DNA from: an uncultured Clostridia bacterium
Lineage (GTDB): Bacteria > Bacillota > Clostridia > Oscillospirales > Ruminococcaceae
Assembly: GCA_947625455.1 (NCBI GenBank)
Contig: CANQOJ010000017.1
Location: 1-20,001, forward strand
Reading direction: 5' to 3'
Length of the DNA stretch: 20,001 nt
The translations under genes and the position numbers were made by a program. Below are positions 13,976 through 20,001 of the stretch, in pieces. The notes below the pieces were generated by a model. The model ran no database searches. It saw only the letters and a list, made by a program, of their open reading frames with translations, and was not told the origin of the DNA. The number at the start of each line of letters is the position of its first letter. The first letter of the stretch is position 1.

Positions 13976-15079
13976 ATGGCATATTTAACTTTACAGGGAA
14001 TTAACAAAATTTACCCCAACGGATTTCATGCCGTTCACAATTTCAACCTTGAAATCGAAAAGGGTGAGTTTATCGTATTCGTAGGCTCATCGGGCTGCGG
14101 AAAATCTACAACGCTCCGTATGATAGCGGGACTTGAGAACATAAGCAGCGGCGACTTTCTGATAAACGGAGAGAGAGCCAACGAAAAGGGCCCCCGCGAG
14201 CGCGGTATCGCGATGGTGTTCCAGAGTTATGCCCTTTATCCGCACATGACTGTTTTCGATAACCTTGCGTTCGGTCTTACGCTCGAGGGCGTTGACGACG
14301 ACGTTATCGAGGACAGAGTAAACAAAACCGCAAAAATCCTCGGTCTTACGGATTATCTTGACAGATTTCCGCGTGCGCTTTCGGGCGGTCAGAGACAGAG
14401 AGTTGCGGTTGGTCGCGCAATAATCCGTAAGGTAAACATATTCCTTATGGACGAGCCGCTTTCAAACCTTGACGCAAAGCAGAGAGTTACGATGCGCTCG
14501 GAAATCACGCAGATTCACCGCGAAACAGGCGCGACAACCATCTACGTTACGCACGACCAGACCGAGGCTATGACGATGGCTGACAGAATTGTCGTTATGA
14601 AACTCGGCTATATTCAGCAGGTAGGAACTCCGTATGACTTGTACTTCAATCCCGCGAATATGTTCGTTGCAGGATTTATCGGCGAGCCGCCTATGAACTT
14701 CATTGAGTCTACCGTAAACGACGGCAAGCTCAACATCAACGATAATATCGTAGACCTTACGCCTATCGCTGATAAGGAAGTTATCGACAAGTACGAGCAT
14801 GACGATGTTGTATTCGGCTTCCGTCCCGAGGCTGTAAAGATCGTCGGCAAGACGGAGATCAGAAACGCGTTCAAGTTCAGCTGCACTGTTGAACTTACAG
14901 AGCTTCTCGGCGATAACACCAACGTTTATGTTGACATTCGCGGCGTAAAGGCTATTCTTAAGGTTGAACCTCACGAATCTCCCGCGATTGACTCGAAGCT
15001 TGAATTTGCGGTGCCTTTTGAGAGCGTTTACCTCTTTGATAAGGCAACCGAAAAGCGCATAAAGCTGAAGAACAACTAA
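13976..15079 (+). CDS. Second sugar ABC transporter ATPase, UgpC/MsmX type
   Basis: A 367-residue ATPase of the same family as the one at 1771. Walker A GSSGCGKST is at 37-45, LSGGQ at 135-139, Walker B Asp159-Glu160 (FLMDEP), D-loop SNLDA, and H-loop His193 (YVTHDQTEAM). A MalK-like regulatory C-terminus follows (FGFRPEAVKI, then an OB-like region). Spacing of the motifs is identical to the first copy, but the sequence differs throughout, so it is a paralogue and not a recent duplicate. GGGAG precedes the ATG. No binding protein or permease lies next to it, which fits a multitask MsmX-type ATPase that energises importers encoded elsewhere. Whether it can replace the first copy is unknown. 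Confidence 0.93.
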   Translation: MAYLTLQGINKIYPNGFHAVHNFNLEIEKGEFIVFVGSSGCGKSTTLRMIAGLENISSGDFLINGERANEKGPRERGIAMVFQSYALYPHMTVFDNLAFGLTLEGVDDDVIEDRVNKTAKILGLTDYLDRFPRALSGGQRQRVAVGRAIIRKVNIFLMDEPLSNLDAKQRVTMRSEITQIHRETGATTIYVTHDQTEAMTMADRIVVMKLGYIQQVGTPYDLYFNPANMFVAGFIGEPPMNFIESTVNDGKLNINDNIVDLTPIADKEVIDKYEHDDVVFGFRPEAVKIVGKTEIRNAFKFSCTVELTELLGDNTNVYVDIRGVKAILKVEPHESPAIDSKLEFAVPFESVYLFDKATEKRIKLKNN

Positions 15080-15105
15080 GATGGCTGTATAAATAGATAA
15101 ATCAG

Positions 15106-15144
15106 ACTGTCGATAAACCCATTAAATGTGTGTTTATCGACAGT
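15106..15144 (+). other. Perfect 13-bp inverted repeat before the MATE gene
   Basis: ACTGTCGATAAAC at 15106-15118 is the exact reverse complement of GTTTATCGACAGT at 15132-15144, with a 13-nt AT-rich spacer. Neither side has a long T tract. It lies in the 107-bp gap between the ATPase and MATE genes. It may be an RNA hairpin that limits read-through, or a binding site for a dimeric regulator. A TATGAT-like box starts at 15144, but no convincing -35 box accompanies it. Confidence 0.55.
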
Positions 15145-15186
15145 ATGATATACATGCAACGGGTTAGATAAAAAGAAAGGCATTTA

Positions 15187-16596
15187 ATGGCAGACACAGA
15201 TAATACCGCCGTAAGCGAAAAGGATAGGAAACGAAGAGAATTTATCCTGAACGGCAACCCCATGGCGGTTGTCATTCGGATTTCCCTTCCGCTTATGGCT
15301 TTGGGAGCTTTTTCGTACATAAGCAGCGTTATCGACACGGTTGTCGTATCTGCGACGGACAACAACGCCCTTTCGAGCGTTGTCATGATTTCGCAGATAA
15401 AAGCGCTTATAACCGCACTGGGAGCGGGATTTGCAACGGGAAGCTCCATTATAGTATCAAGACTTATCGGCAGAGGAGATTATGATAAGGCGAAAAAAGC
15501 CGCCAACACAACGCTTGAGTCGTTTTTTGTGCTGGCGATAGGGCTTATCGCGCTTATACAGGTGCTTGCGGTGCCGATACTTAAGATGAGTCAGATGACT
15601 GACGATATGATTGATATGGGAATAGGATATTTCCGTATCCAAATCATATCAATCGGCGTCGGACTCTTCAACCAGGTGTTTATGGGACTTGAAAAAGCCC
15701 GCGGCGCTATGATGAACATAACGCTTATAAACGTTATGTCAATGGCGATAAAACTGCTGTTTACGATAGTTTTCGTAACGGTGTTCCAGCTGGGAACAAC
15801 ATGGGTTGCGGGCGCAACATTATGCGCGGATTTGTCGGTAACGACATATGCCGTCGTAAACCTGCTAAGAAAGACATATCTGTTTAAGTTCAACGCTAAG
15901 AACGTCATGTTCAGCAAGGATTTCTTCAAACCCTTGTGTTCGCTGTCAATTCCCGTATCTCTGGGAAAATTTGTCTTTTCGGCAGGCAAGGTCATCGTAA
16001 ACGGCTTGGCTATGGGATACGGCGAGGCAGCGCCCGGCGCGCTCGGAGTTTCAAACCAGATAAGCGGTTCGGTCACGCACCTTACCACCTACAGCGAGGA
16101 CTCCGAAAGCTCTGTAATAAGCTATAACCTCAGCCAGAAACAGTACAAGCGAATGATACAGGTATTTTTCTGTACGCTTTCGTTAAACCTTTTCATAACG
16201 ATAGTCGGCTTTATACTGCTAACTATATTCAGCGCACCGCTCTCACTGTTTTTCGCAGGCGACGGCGGGCAGGAAGAAGCGGAACTTATCGAAAAAATAT
16301 TCTCATATGAGAGAATAGGCATAATCGCGCTCGGCGTAAATTCGGCGGTAAACGGACTTATTTACGGTCTGGGCTACACAAAACTCTCGATGATTTGCAA
16401 TCTGTCGAGATTATTTGTGTTCAGAATTCCGGCAATGCTTATAATGATAAACGGTTTTCCCGACCTTGGAGCGGAAAGCCTCGGAATAGCGATGCTGATT
16501 TCAAATGTCGGAATAGGACTTATGTCTGTGGTTATAGGCATTGTCTGCCTGATACGAATTAAAAACCACAAGACTAAAGACAACATAAAGATGTAA
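15187..16596 (+). CDS. MATE-family efflux transporter
   Basis: A 469-residue integral membrane protein with about twelve hydrophobic segments, the standard size and plan for MATE (multidrug and toxic compound extrusion) cation-coupled antiporters. Recognisable stretches are NPMAVVIRISLPLMALGAFSYISSVIDTVVVS near the N-terminus, ITALGAGFATGSSIIVSRLIGRGD, and the GLEKARGAMMNITLINV region, with matching patterns in the second half (NQISGSVTHLTTY). AGAAAGG lies 6-7 nt before ATG 15187. It follows a gap with a strong inverted repeat and precedes uxaB by 15 bp. A MATE exporter is not a known step of pectin catabolism. It may remove a plant-derived compound that comes with pectin, an accumulated keto-acid, or something unrelated. 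The substrate cannot be predicted. Confidence 0.92.
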   Translation: MADTDNTAVSEKDRKRREFILNGNPMAVVIRISLPLMALGAFSYISSVIDTVVVSATDNNALSSVVMISQIKALITALGAGFATGSSIIVSRLIGRGDYDKAKKAANTTLESFFVLAIGLIALIQVLAVPILKMSQMTDDMIDMGIGYFRIQIISIGVGLFNQVFMGLEKARGAMMNITLINVMSMAIKLLFTIVFVTVFQLGTTWVAGATLCADLSVTTYAVVNLLRKTYLFKFNAKNVMFSKDFFKPLCSLSIPVSLGKFVFSAGKVIVNGLAMGYGEAAPGALGVSNQISGSVTHLTTYSEDSESSVISYNLSQKQYKRMIQVFFCTLSLNLFITIVGFILLTIFSAPLSLFFAGDGGQEEAELIEKIFSYERIGIIALGVNSAVNGLIYGLGYTKLSMICNLSRLFVFRIPAMLIMINGFPDLGAESLGIAMLISNVGIGLMSVVIGIVCLIRIKNHKTKDNIKM

Positions 16597-16599
16597 TTT

Positions 16600-16603
16600 G
16601 AGG
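16600..16603 (+). promoter_or_regulatory. Ribosome binding site deciding the start at 16612
   Basis: GAGG at 16600-16603 lies 8 nt before ATG 16612. The in-frame GTG at 16603 overlaps this site and is rejected as a start. Confidence 0.65.
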
Positions 16604-16611
16604 TGCTGAGT

Positions 16612-18048
16612 ATGAAAGATTTGAACAGAAACAATTTTCAGGCGGTCGACAGACCTGTAAAAATTATGCAGTTCGGCGAGGGCAACTTCCTCCGCGCATT
16701 TGTGGACTGGATATTGCAGAACCTTAATGACGCGGGCGTTATAAACGCGGGCGTTGCGGTGGTACAGCCCATGCCTATGGGCAGAGTTGCTGACCTGGAA
16801 AAGCAGGACGGACTTTACACCCTCTGCCTTGAGGGCATTGACAAGGGCGAGAAAGTTCAGAGCAAGCGCATAATCGACGTTTTAAAGGACTTCATCAATC
16901 CCTTTGAGCAGTATGACAAGTTCCTTAACTATGCAAAGAGCGAGGATCTTGAAATCGTCATTTCAAACACAACAGAAGCAGGAATTGCGCTTGACAAGAG
17001 CGACACGGACTTCACAAAATGCCCCAAGAGTTTCCCCGGAAAGCTTCTTGCGCTCCTTAAGGCAAGATACGACCACTTCAATGGTGACATGAACAAAGGT
17101 CTTGCTATAGTACCCTGCGAACTTATCGACCATAACGGCGACGAGCTTAAGAGATGCCTTACGGAACTTGCGAAGATAAACAACATGGACGAGAAGTTCA
17201 TAAACTGGATGACGACTGCTTGTCATTATACCAGCACGCTTGTTGACAGAATTGTTCCCGGTTATCCGCGCGACAACGCTGACGCTATCCGCGAGGAAAT
17301 GGGCTTCAACGACAACAATATCGTAAAGGGCGAAATTTTCCACCTCTGGGTTCTCCAGAAAGAGCCGTATGTTCAGGAAAAACTCCCCGCTGACAAGTCG
17401 GGACTTAACGTTATCTTCGCTGACGACATCACTCCTTACAAACAGCGCAAGGTAAAGATACTCAACGGTTCACATACCGCAATGGTACCCGTTGCTTATC
17501 TTTCGGGCATTGACACGGTACGCGAGAGCGTTGAGGACGCTGATGTAGGACAATTTGTTGCTGAACTCATCAACGACGAGATTAAGCCGACGATAAATCT
17601 TCCCAAAGACCAGATGGACGCATTTGCAAACAGCGTTGTTGAGCGCTTTAAGAACCCGTTCATTCGTCACGAGCTTATGTCGATTGCCCTTAACTCCACA
17701 ACTAAGTTCAAGACCAGACTTCTCCCCACATACAACGATTACCGCGAGAAGTTCGGAAAATCCCCGAAGCACATCTTGTTCTCGTTCGCTTCGCTCGTGG
17801 TATTCTACCGCGGAAAGCGCGGAAACGAGGATATTGCGCTTGCTGATGATCCGAAGTATATCGAGTTCTGGAAAGAATTGTGGCAGATGAACGATTACAC
17901 CGCCATGGCTAAGAAAGCGCTCGGAGCGGAAGACCTCTGGGAGCAGAGCCTTGATGTTGACGACAACGCACAGCTTGTCGCAGGCTATATTGAAAGCATT
18001 GTAAAGAACGGAGAAAGAAAAGCGCTTCAGGCTTTTCTCGGTAAGTAA
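16612..18048 (+). CDS. uxaB: Tagaturonate reductase (altronate oxidoreductase, UxaB)
   Basis: A 478-residue member of the polyol-specific long-chain (mannitol) dehydrogenase family. It reduces D-tagaturonate to D-altronate with NADH in the galacturonate pathway. The N-terminal cofactor region starts IMQFGEGNFLRAFVDW, ISNTTEAGI follows, and the catalytic-domain motif KVKILNGSHT is at 280-289, with Lys282, Asn285 and His288 in the expected positions. Length matches E. coli UxaB. The start was set at ATG 16612 from Shine-Dalgarno spacing. It is followed 1 bp later by uxaA, the next enzyme of the pathway. The paralogue UxuB (fructuronate reductase) is the main alternative. The galacturonate context and partner gene favour UxaB. 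Confidence 0.93.
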   Translation: MKDLNRNNFQAVDRPVKIMQFGEGNFLRAFVDWILQNLNDAGVINAGVAVVQPMPMGRVADLEKQDGLYTLCLEGIDKGEKVQSKRIIDVLKDFINPFEQYDKFLNYAKSEDLEIVISNTTEAGIALDKSDTDFTKCPKSFPGKLLALLKARYDHFNGDMNKGLAIVPCELIDHNGDELKRCLTELAKINNMDEKFINWMTTACHYTSTLVDRIVPGYPRDNADAIREEMGFNDNNIVKGEIFHLWVLQKEPYVQEKLPADKSGLNVIFADDITPYKQRKVKILNGSHTAMVPVAYLSGIDTVRESVEDADVGQFVAELINDEIKPTINLPKDQMDAFANSVVERFKNPFIRHELMSIALNSTTKFKTRLLPTYNDYREKFGKSPKHILFSFASLVVFYRGKRGNEDIALADDPKYIEFWKELWQMNDYTAMAKKALGAEDLWEQSLDVDDNAQLVAGYIESIVKNGERKALQAFLGK

Positions 18049-18049
18049 T

Positions 18050-19528
18050 ATGAAAAAAACGATTAAAATTTCCCCCATAGACAGCGTTGCGGTTGCTCTC
18101 GAAAACCTCAAAGCAGGCGAAGAATACGAGGGCGTAAAGCTCGCTGAAAACATTGAAAAAGGTCACAAGTTCGCGCTGAAGCCTATTAAGACGGGCGAAA
18201 AGGTGCTGAAGTACGGCGAGGTTATAGGCAAGGCAACAAAGGATATTGCTGTCGGCGAACATGTTCACAGCCACAATATGGCGACAAATCTTGAGGGAAC
18301 ACTTGAGTATTCTTTCAACAAGAAGGACATCTCGCCTATGGCGAAAAAGACCGCGCCGAAAGTGAACGTTTACGAGCGCGCAAACGGCGAGATAGGCATA
18401 AGAAACGAACTCTGGGTTATCCCGACAGTTGGGTGCGTTAATTCACAGGCGAGGAAAATCGTTGAGGAGTTCATCAGAAAGCACCCCGACTACGAGGGCA
18501 TTGACGGCGTTTTCGCTTATACCCACCCTTACGGCTGTTCACAGATAGGCGAGGACCATGAACGCACGCGCACCATTCTTCAGAGAATGGTGAAGCACCC
18601 GAATGCGGGAGGCGTGCTGGTTTTAGGTCTTGGCTGTGAAAACAACAGAATGGACGTGTTCAAGGAAACGCTTGGCGATTACGATAAGGACAGAACGGAA
18701 TTTCTTATTGCGCAGGACGTTGACGACGAGATCTCGGCAGGCGTTGCGCTTCTTGAGAAGCTGTATTTCAAGGCAAAGGACGACAAGCGCGTTGAAAAGG
18801 ATTTGTCATGCCTTAAGGTTGGTCTTAAATGCGGAGGCTCTGACGGTTTGTCGGGCATTACCGCAAATCCGCTTGTCGGCAGATTTTCTGACTATATGTC
18901 CTCAATCGGCGGTACAACGGTACTGACGGAAGTTCCGGAAATGTTCGGTGCAGAACAGGGGCTTATGGACAGGGCAAAGGACGAGGAAACATTCGGCAAG
19001 ATAGTTAAGCTCGTAAACGGCTTCAAGGAGTACTACCAGAAGCACGACCAGCCCGTGTACGAAAATCCCTCGCCCGGAAATAAGGCGGGCGGCATAACGA
19101 CGCTTGAGGACAAGTCGCTCGGCTGTACGCAGAAGAGCGGAACACAGCAGGTGTGCGACGTTCTGTTTGACGGCGATAAGCTGACAAGTCACGGTCTTAA
19201 CTTGCTGAATGGACCGGGAAACGATATGGTTGCGGTTACAAATCTTGCGAGCGCGGGCTGTCATGTTGTATTGTTCACAACAGGACGCGGAACTCCGTTC
19301 GGCGGTTTCGTTCCGACAATCAAGATTTCCACAAACAGCGACCTTGCAAAGCGCAAGAACAACTGGATTGACTTTGACGCGGGAACGATAGTAACGGGCG
19401 ACAGCTTTGACGAGAAATTAGAGGAACTTGTCGAACTTGTAGTGAACGTTGCAAACGGACGTCAGACAGTAAACGAGCGCCACGGTTCAAGAGATATTGC
19501 TATCTTCAAAACGGGCGTTACCCTCTGA
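18050..19528 (+). CDS. uxaA: Altronate dehydratase (UxaA)
   Basis: A 492-residue iron-dependent dehydratase converting D-altronate to 2-keto-3-deoxygluconate, the point where the saturated branch joins the KduI/KduD branch. The N-terminal SAF domain (about 5-90) includes KLAENIEKGHKFAL and EHVHSHNMAT. The large C-terminal domain begins near NGEIGIRNELWVIPTVGCVN, contains THPYGCSQIGEDHERT and GLGCENN, then LKCGGSDGLSGITANP, and ends near RGTPFGGFVPTIKIS. It is full length and unsplit, like the E. coli enzyme. The ATG comes 1 bp after the uxaB stop with no good Shine-Dalgarno site, so translation is probably coupled. It is the last plus-strand gene, followed by stem-loops and a strong terminator. 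Confidence 0.95.
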   Translation: MKKTIKISPIDSVAVALENLKAGEEYEGVKLAENIEKGHKFALKPIKTGEKVLKYGEVIGKATKDIAVGEHVHSHNMATNLEGTLEYSFNKKDISPMAKKTAPKVNVYERANGEIGIRNELWVIPTVGCVNSQARKIVEEFIRKHPDYEGIDGVFAYTHPYGCSQIGEDHERTRTILQRMVKHPNAGGVLVLGLGCENNRMDVFKETLGDYDKDRTEFLIAQDVDDEISAGVALLEKLYFKAKDDKRVEKDLSCLKVGLKCGGSDGLSGITANPLVGRFSDYMSSIGGTTVLTEVPEMFGAEQGLMDRAKDEETFGKIVKLVNGFKEYYQKHDQPVYENPSPGNKAGGITTLEDKSLGCTQKSGTQQVCDVLFDGDKLTSHGLNLLNGPGNDMVAVTNLASAGCHVVLFTTGRGTPFGGFVPTIKISTNSDLAKRKNNWIDFDAGTIVTGDSFDEKLEELVELVVNVANGRQTVNERHGSRDIAIFKTGVTL

Positions 19529-19608
19529 TGGCAGTATACAGGGGACAGTTTAGAGTAAACAGCAAATGTGCCGCTTCGCGGTTGAATTAGATTGTGTTCA
19601 TATTAAGA

Positions 19609-19637
19609 GAGCGTAAACCTATCGTGGGTTTGCGCTC
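19609..19637 (+). other. Stem-loop downstream of uxaA
   Basis: GAGCGTAAACC at the left pairs with GGTTTGCGCTC at the right (one G-U pair) around a short loop. No T tract follows on the plus strand, so it is a possible 3'-end protecting hairpin ahead of the true terminator. The 19529-19608 stretch before it shows no gene or recognisable element. Confidence 0.45.
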
Positions 19638-19650
19638 GCTTCTAGAAGAA

Positions 19651-19685
19651 CGGCTCACGGGTTTTTACTCCGTGAGCCGCTTTTT
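19651..19685 (+). terminator. Intrinsic terminator of the pectin locus
   Basis: CGGCTCACGG at 19651-19660 pairs perfectly with CCGTGAGCCG at 19670-19679 around a 9-nt loop, followed by CTTTTT. This is a good Rho-independent terminator for the uxaB-uxaA transcript. It lies between convergent genes and may also stop the minus-strand gene, although its T tract on that side is poor. Confidence 0.9.
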
Positions 19686-19703
19686 AAAAGAGGATTTTAA
19701 AAA

Positions 19704-20001
19704 TCAACGTGTTCTCTTTTTGGTTACGATAACCGCCGCGCCTGCGAGGGCAACAATTCCGATTGTCATTGCGATACCGCCGAAGCCTGTGTCGGCATTA
19801 TCCTCTTTGTCAGCACCGCTGTTTGAAGTGTTGCTGTCAGATGATGTGGTTTCGCTGTCGGAAGATGTTCCGCTGTCAGATGATATGTCGCTGTCGCTGT
19901 CAGAACTTGTGTTGCTGTCGGTGGTGTCAGTTTCAATAGCGCCCTCAATTTTTTCAGATGTTACAACATATTCGCTGAAGTGGTCGGTTTCAAAAACAAT
20001 G
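19704..20001 (-). CDS. Surface protein C-terminus with Ser/Asp linker and sortase-like anchor (N-terminus outside window)
   Basis: Read from the right edge (first whole codon at 20000), 98 residues end at TGA (19704-19706). The first visible part, VFETDHFSEYVV, resembles the end of an extracellular domain. A low-complexity linker of about 35 residues made almost only of Ser, Asp and Thr follows. Then comes NADTGFGG, a hydrophobic stretch of about 20 residues (IAMTIGIVALAGAAVIV), and a basic tail TKKRTR. This order (polar spacer, xxTG, hydrophobic helix, basic end) is that of a cell-wall sorting signal, though ADTG is not canonical LPXTG. It may be sortase-anchored or simply held by the helix. 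It is convergent with the pectin genes. What the ectodomain does cannot be seen. The gene is partial and too short for standard ORF calling. Confidence 0.8.
   Translation of the reverse strand, partial: IVFETDHFSEYVVTSEKIEGAIETDTTDSNTSSDSDSDISSDSGTSSDSETTSSDSNTSNSGADKEDNADTGFGGIAMTIGIVALAGAAVIVTKKRTR
19831..19930 (-). repeat. Degenerate repeats coding a Ser-Asp linker
   Basis: The unit GCTGTC with AGATGAT or close variants recurs about seven times on the plus strand, coding short SSDS/DS repeats on the minus strand within the surface-protein gene. It is a low-complexity coding repeat likely to vary in length between strains. Confidence 0.65.

Noticed and set aside
17470..18274. Minus-strand frames across the uxaB-uxaA junction
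   Set aside because: They overlap two securely identified genes and have no ribosome binding site or family motif.
19766..19948. 60-codon minus-strand frame near the right edge
   Set aside because: It is out of frame with the surface-protein tail, whose stalk, anchor helix and basic end read clearly in the frame ending at 19704. The Thr/Ala/His-rich product is a shadow of the repeat region.
1..20001. CRISPR arrays, insertion sequences, tRNA or rRNA genes, riboswitches
   Set aside because: No regularly spaced direct repeats, transposase-like reading frames with terminal repeats, tRNA-like cloverleaf in a gap, or conserved riboswitch core was seen. The gaps are short and mostly hold simple hairpins.

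Overview
The window reads as part of the chromosome of a Gram-positive anaerobe of the class Clostridia (Bacillota), most likely a gut or rumen Ruminococcus/Oscillospiraceae-type bacterium. This rests on MsmK/UgpC-type ABC ATPases, AGGAG-type ribosome binding sites, a KDPG aldolase carrying a C-terminal VOC domain, and a surface protein with a sortase-like tail. The assignment is inferred from gene content and style, not from a marker gene. Positions 1 to 19528 hold 19 genes, all on the plus strand and tightly packed. Together they form a pectin/oligogalacturonide utilisation locus. A convergent minus-strand surface-protein gene enters from the right edge.

Layout. (1) 1-4182 is a transport block: the 3' end of a probable solute-binding protein, a UgpC-like ABC ATPase, and four unrecognised proteins of about 200 residues, each with four predicted membrane segments. 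(2) 4201-9274 is an intracellular depolymerisation block: GH28 polygalacturonase, GH105 unsaturated uronyl hydrolase, GH4 alpha-galacturonidase with the CHEV motif, and an AEC-family carrier. (3) 9339-13927 is the unsaturated-uronate branch and the KDG trunk: kduD, an Eda-VOC fusion, kdgK, a TIM-barrel isomerase/epimerase of unknown substrate, and kduI. (4) 13976-16596 holds a second UgpC-like ATPase and a MATE transporter. (5) 16612-19528 is the saturated-galacturonate branch: uxaB and uxaA. (6) 19529-20001 holds stem-loops, a strong intrinsic terminator, and the C-terminus of a wall- or membrane-anchored protein on the minus strand.

How the genes work together (inference from family knowledge). 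Oligogalacturonides enter through an ABC importer whose permeases are not in the window. None of the three hydrolases has a visible signal peptide, so trimming probably happens in the cytoplasm. GH28 and GH4 release D-galacturonate and GH105 releases the 4,5-unsaturated uronate. The unsaturated product passes through KduI and KduD to 2-keto-3-deoxygluconate (KDG). Galacturonate would pass through an isomerase (UxaC, not seen here), UxaB and UxaA to the same KDG. KdgK phosphorylates KDG and Eda cleaves KDPG to pyruvate and glyceraldehyde 3-phosphate. No transcription factor, uronate isomerase, pectate lyase or pectin esterase gene is present in the window.

The least explained parts are the four small 4-TM proteins around the first ABC ATPase, the orphan TIM-barrel enzyme between kdgK and kduI, the MATE and AEC carriers, and several clear intercistronic inverted repeats.
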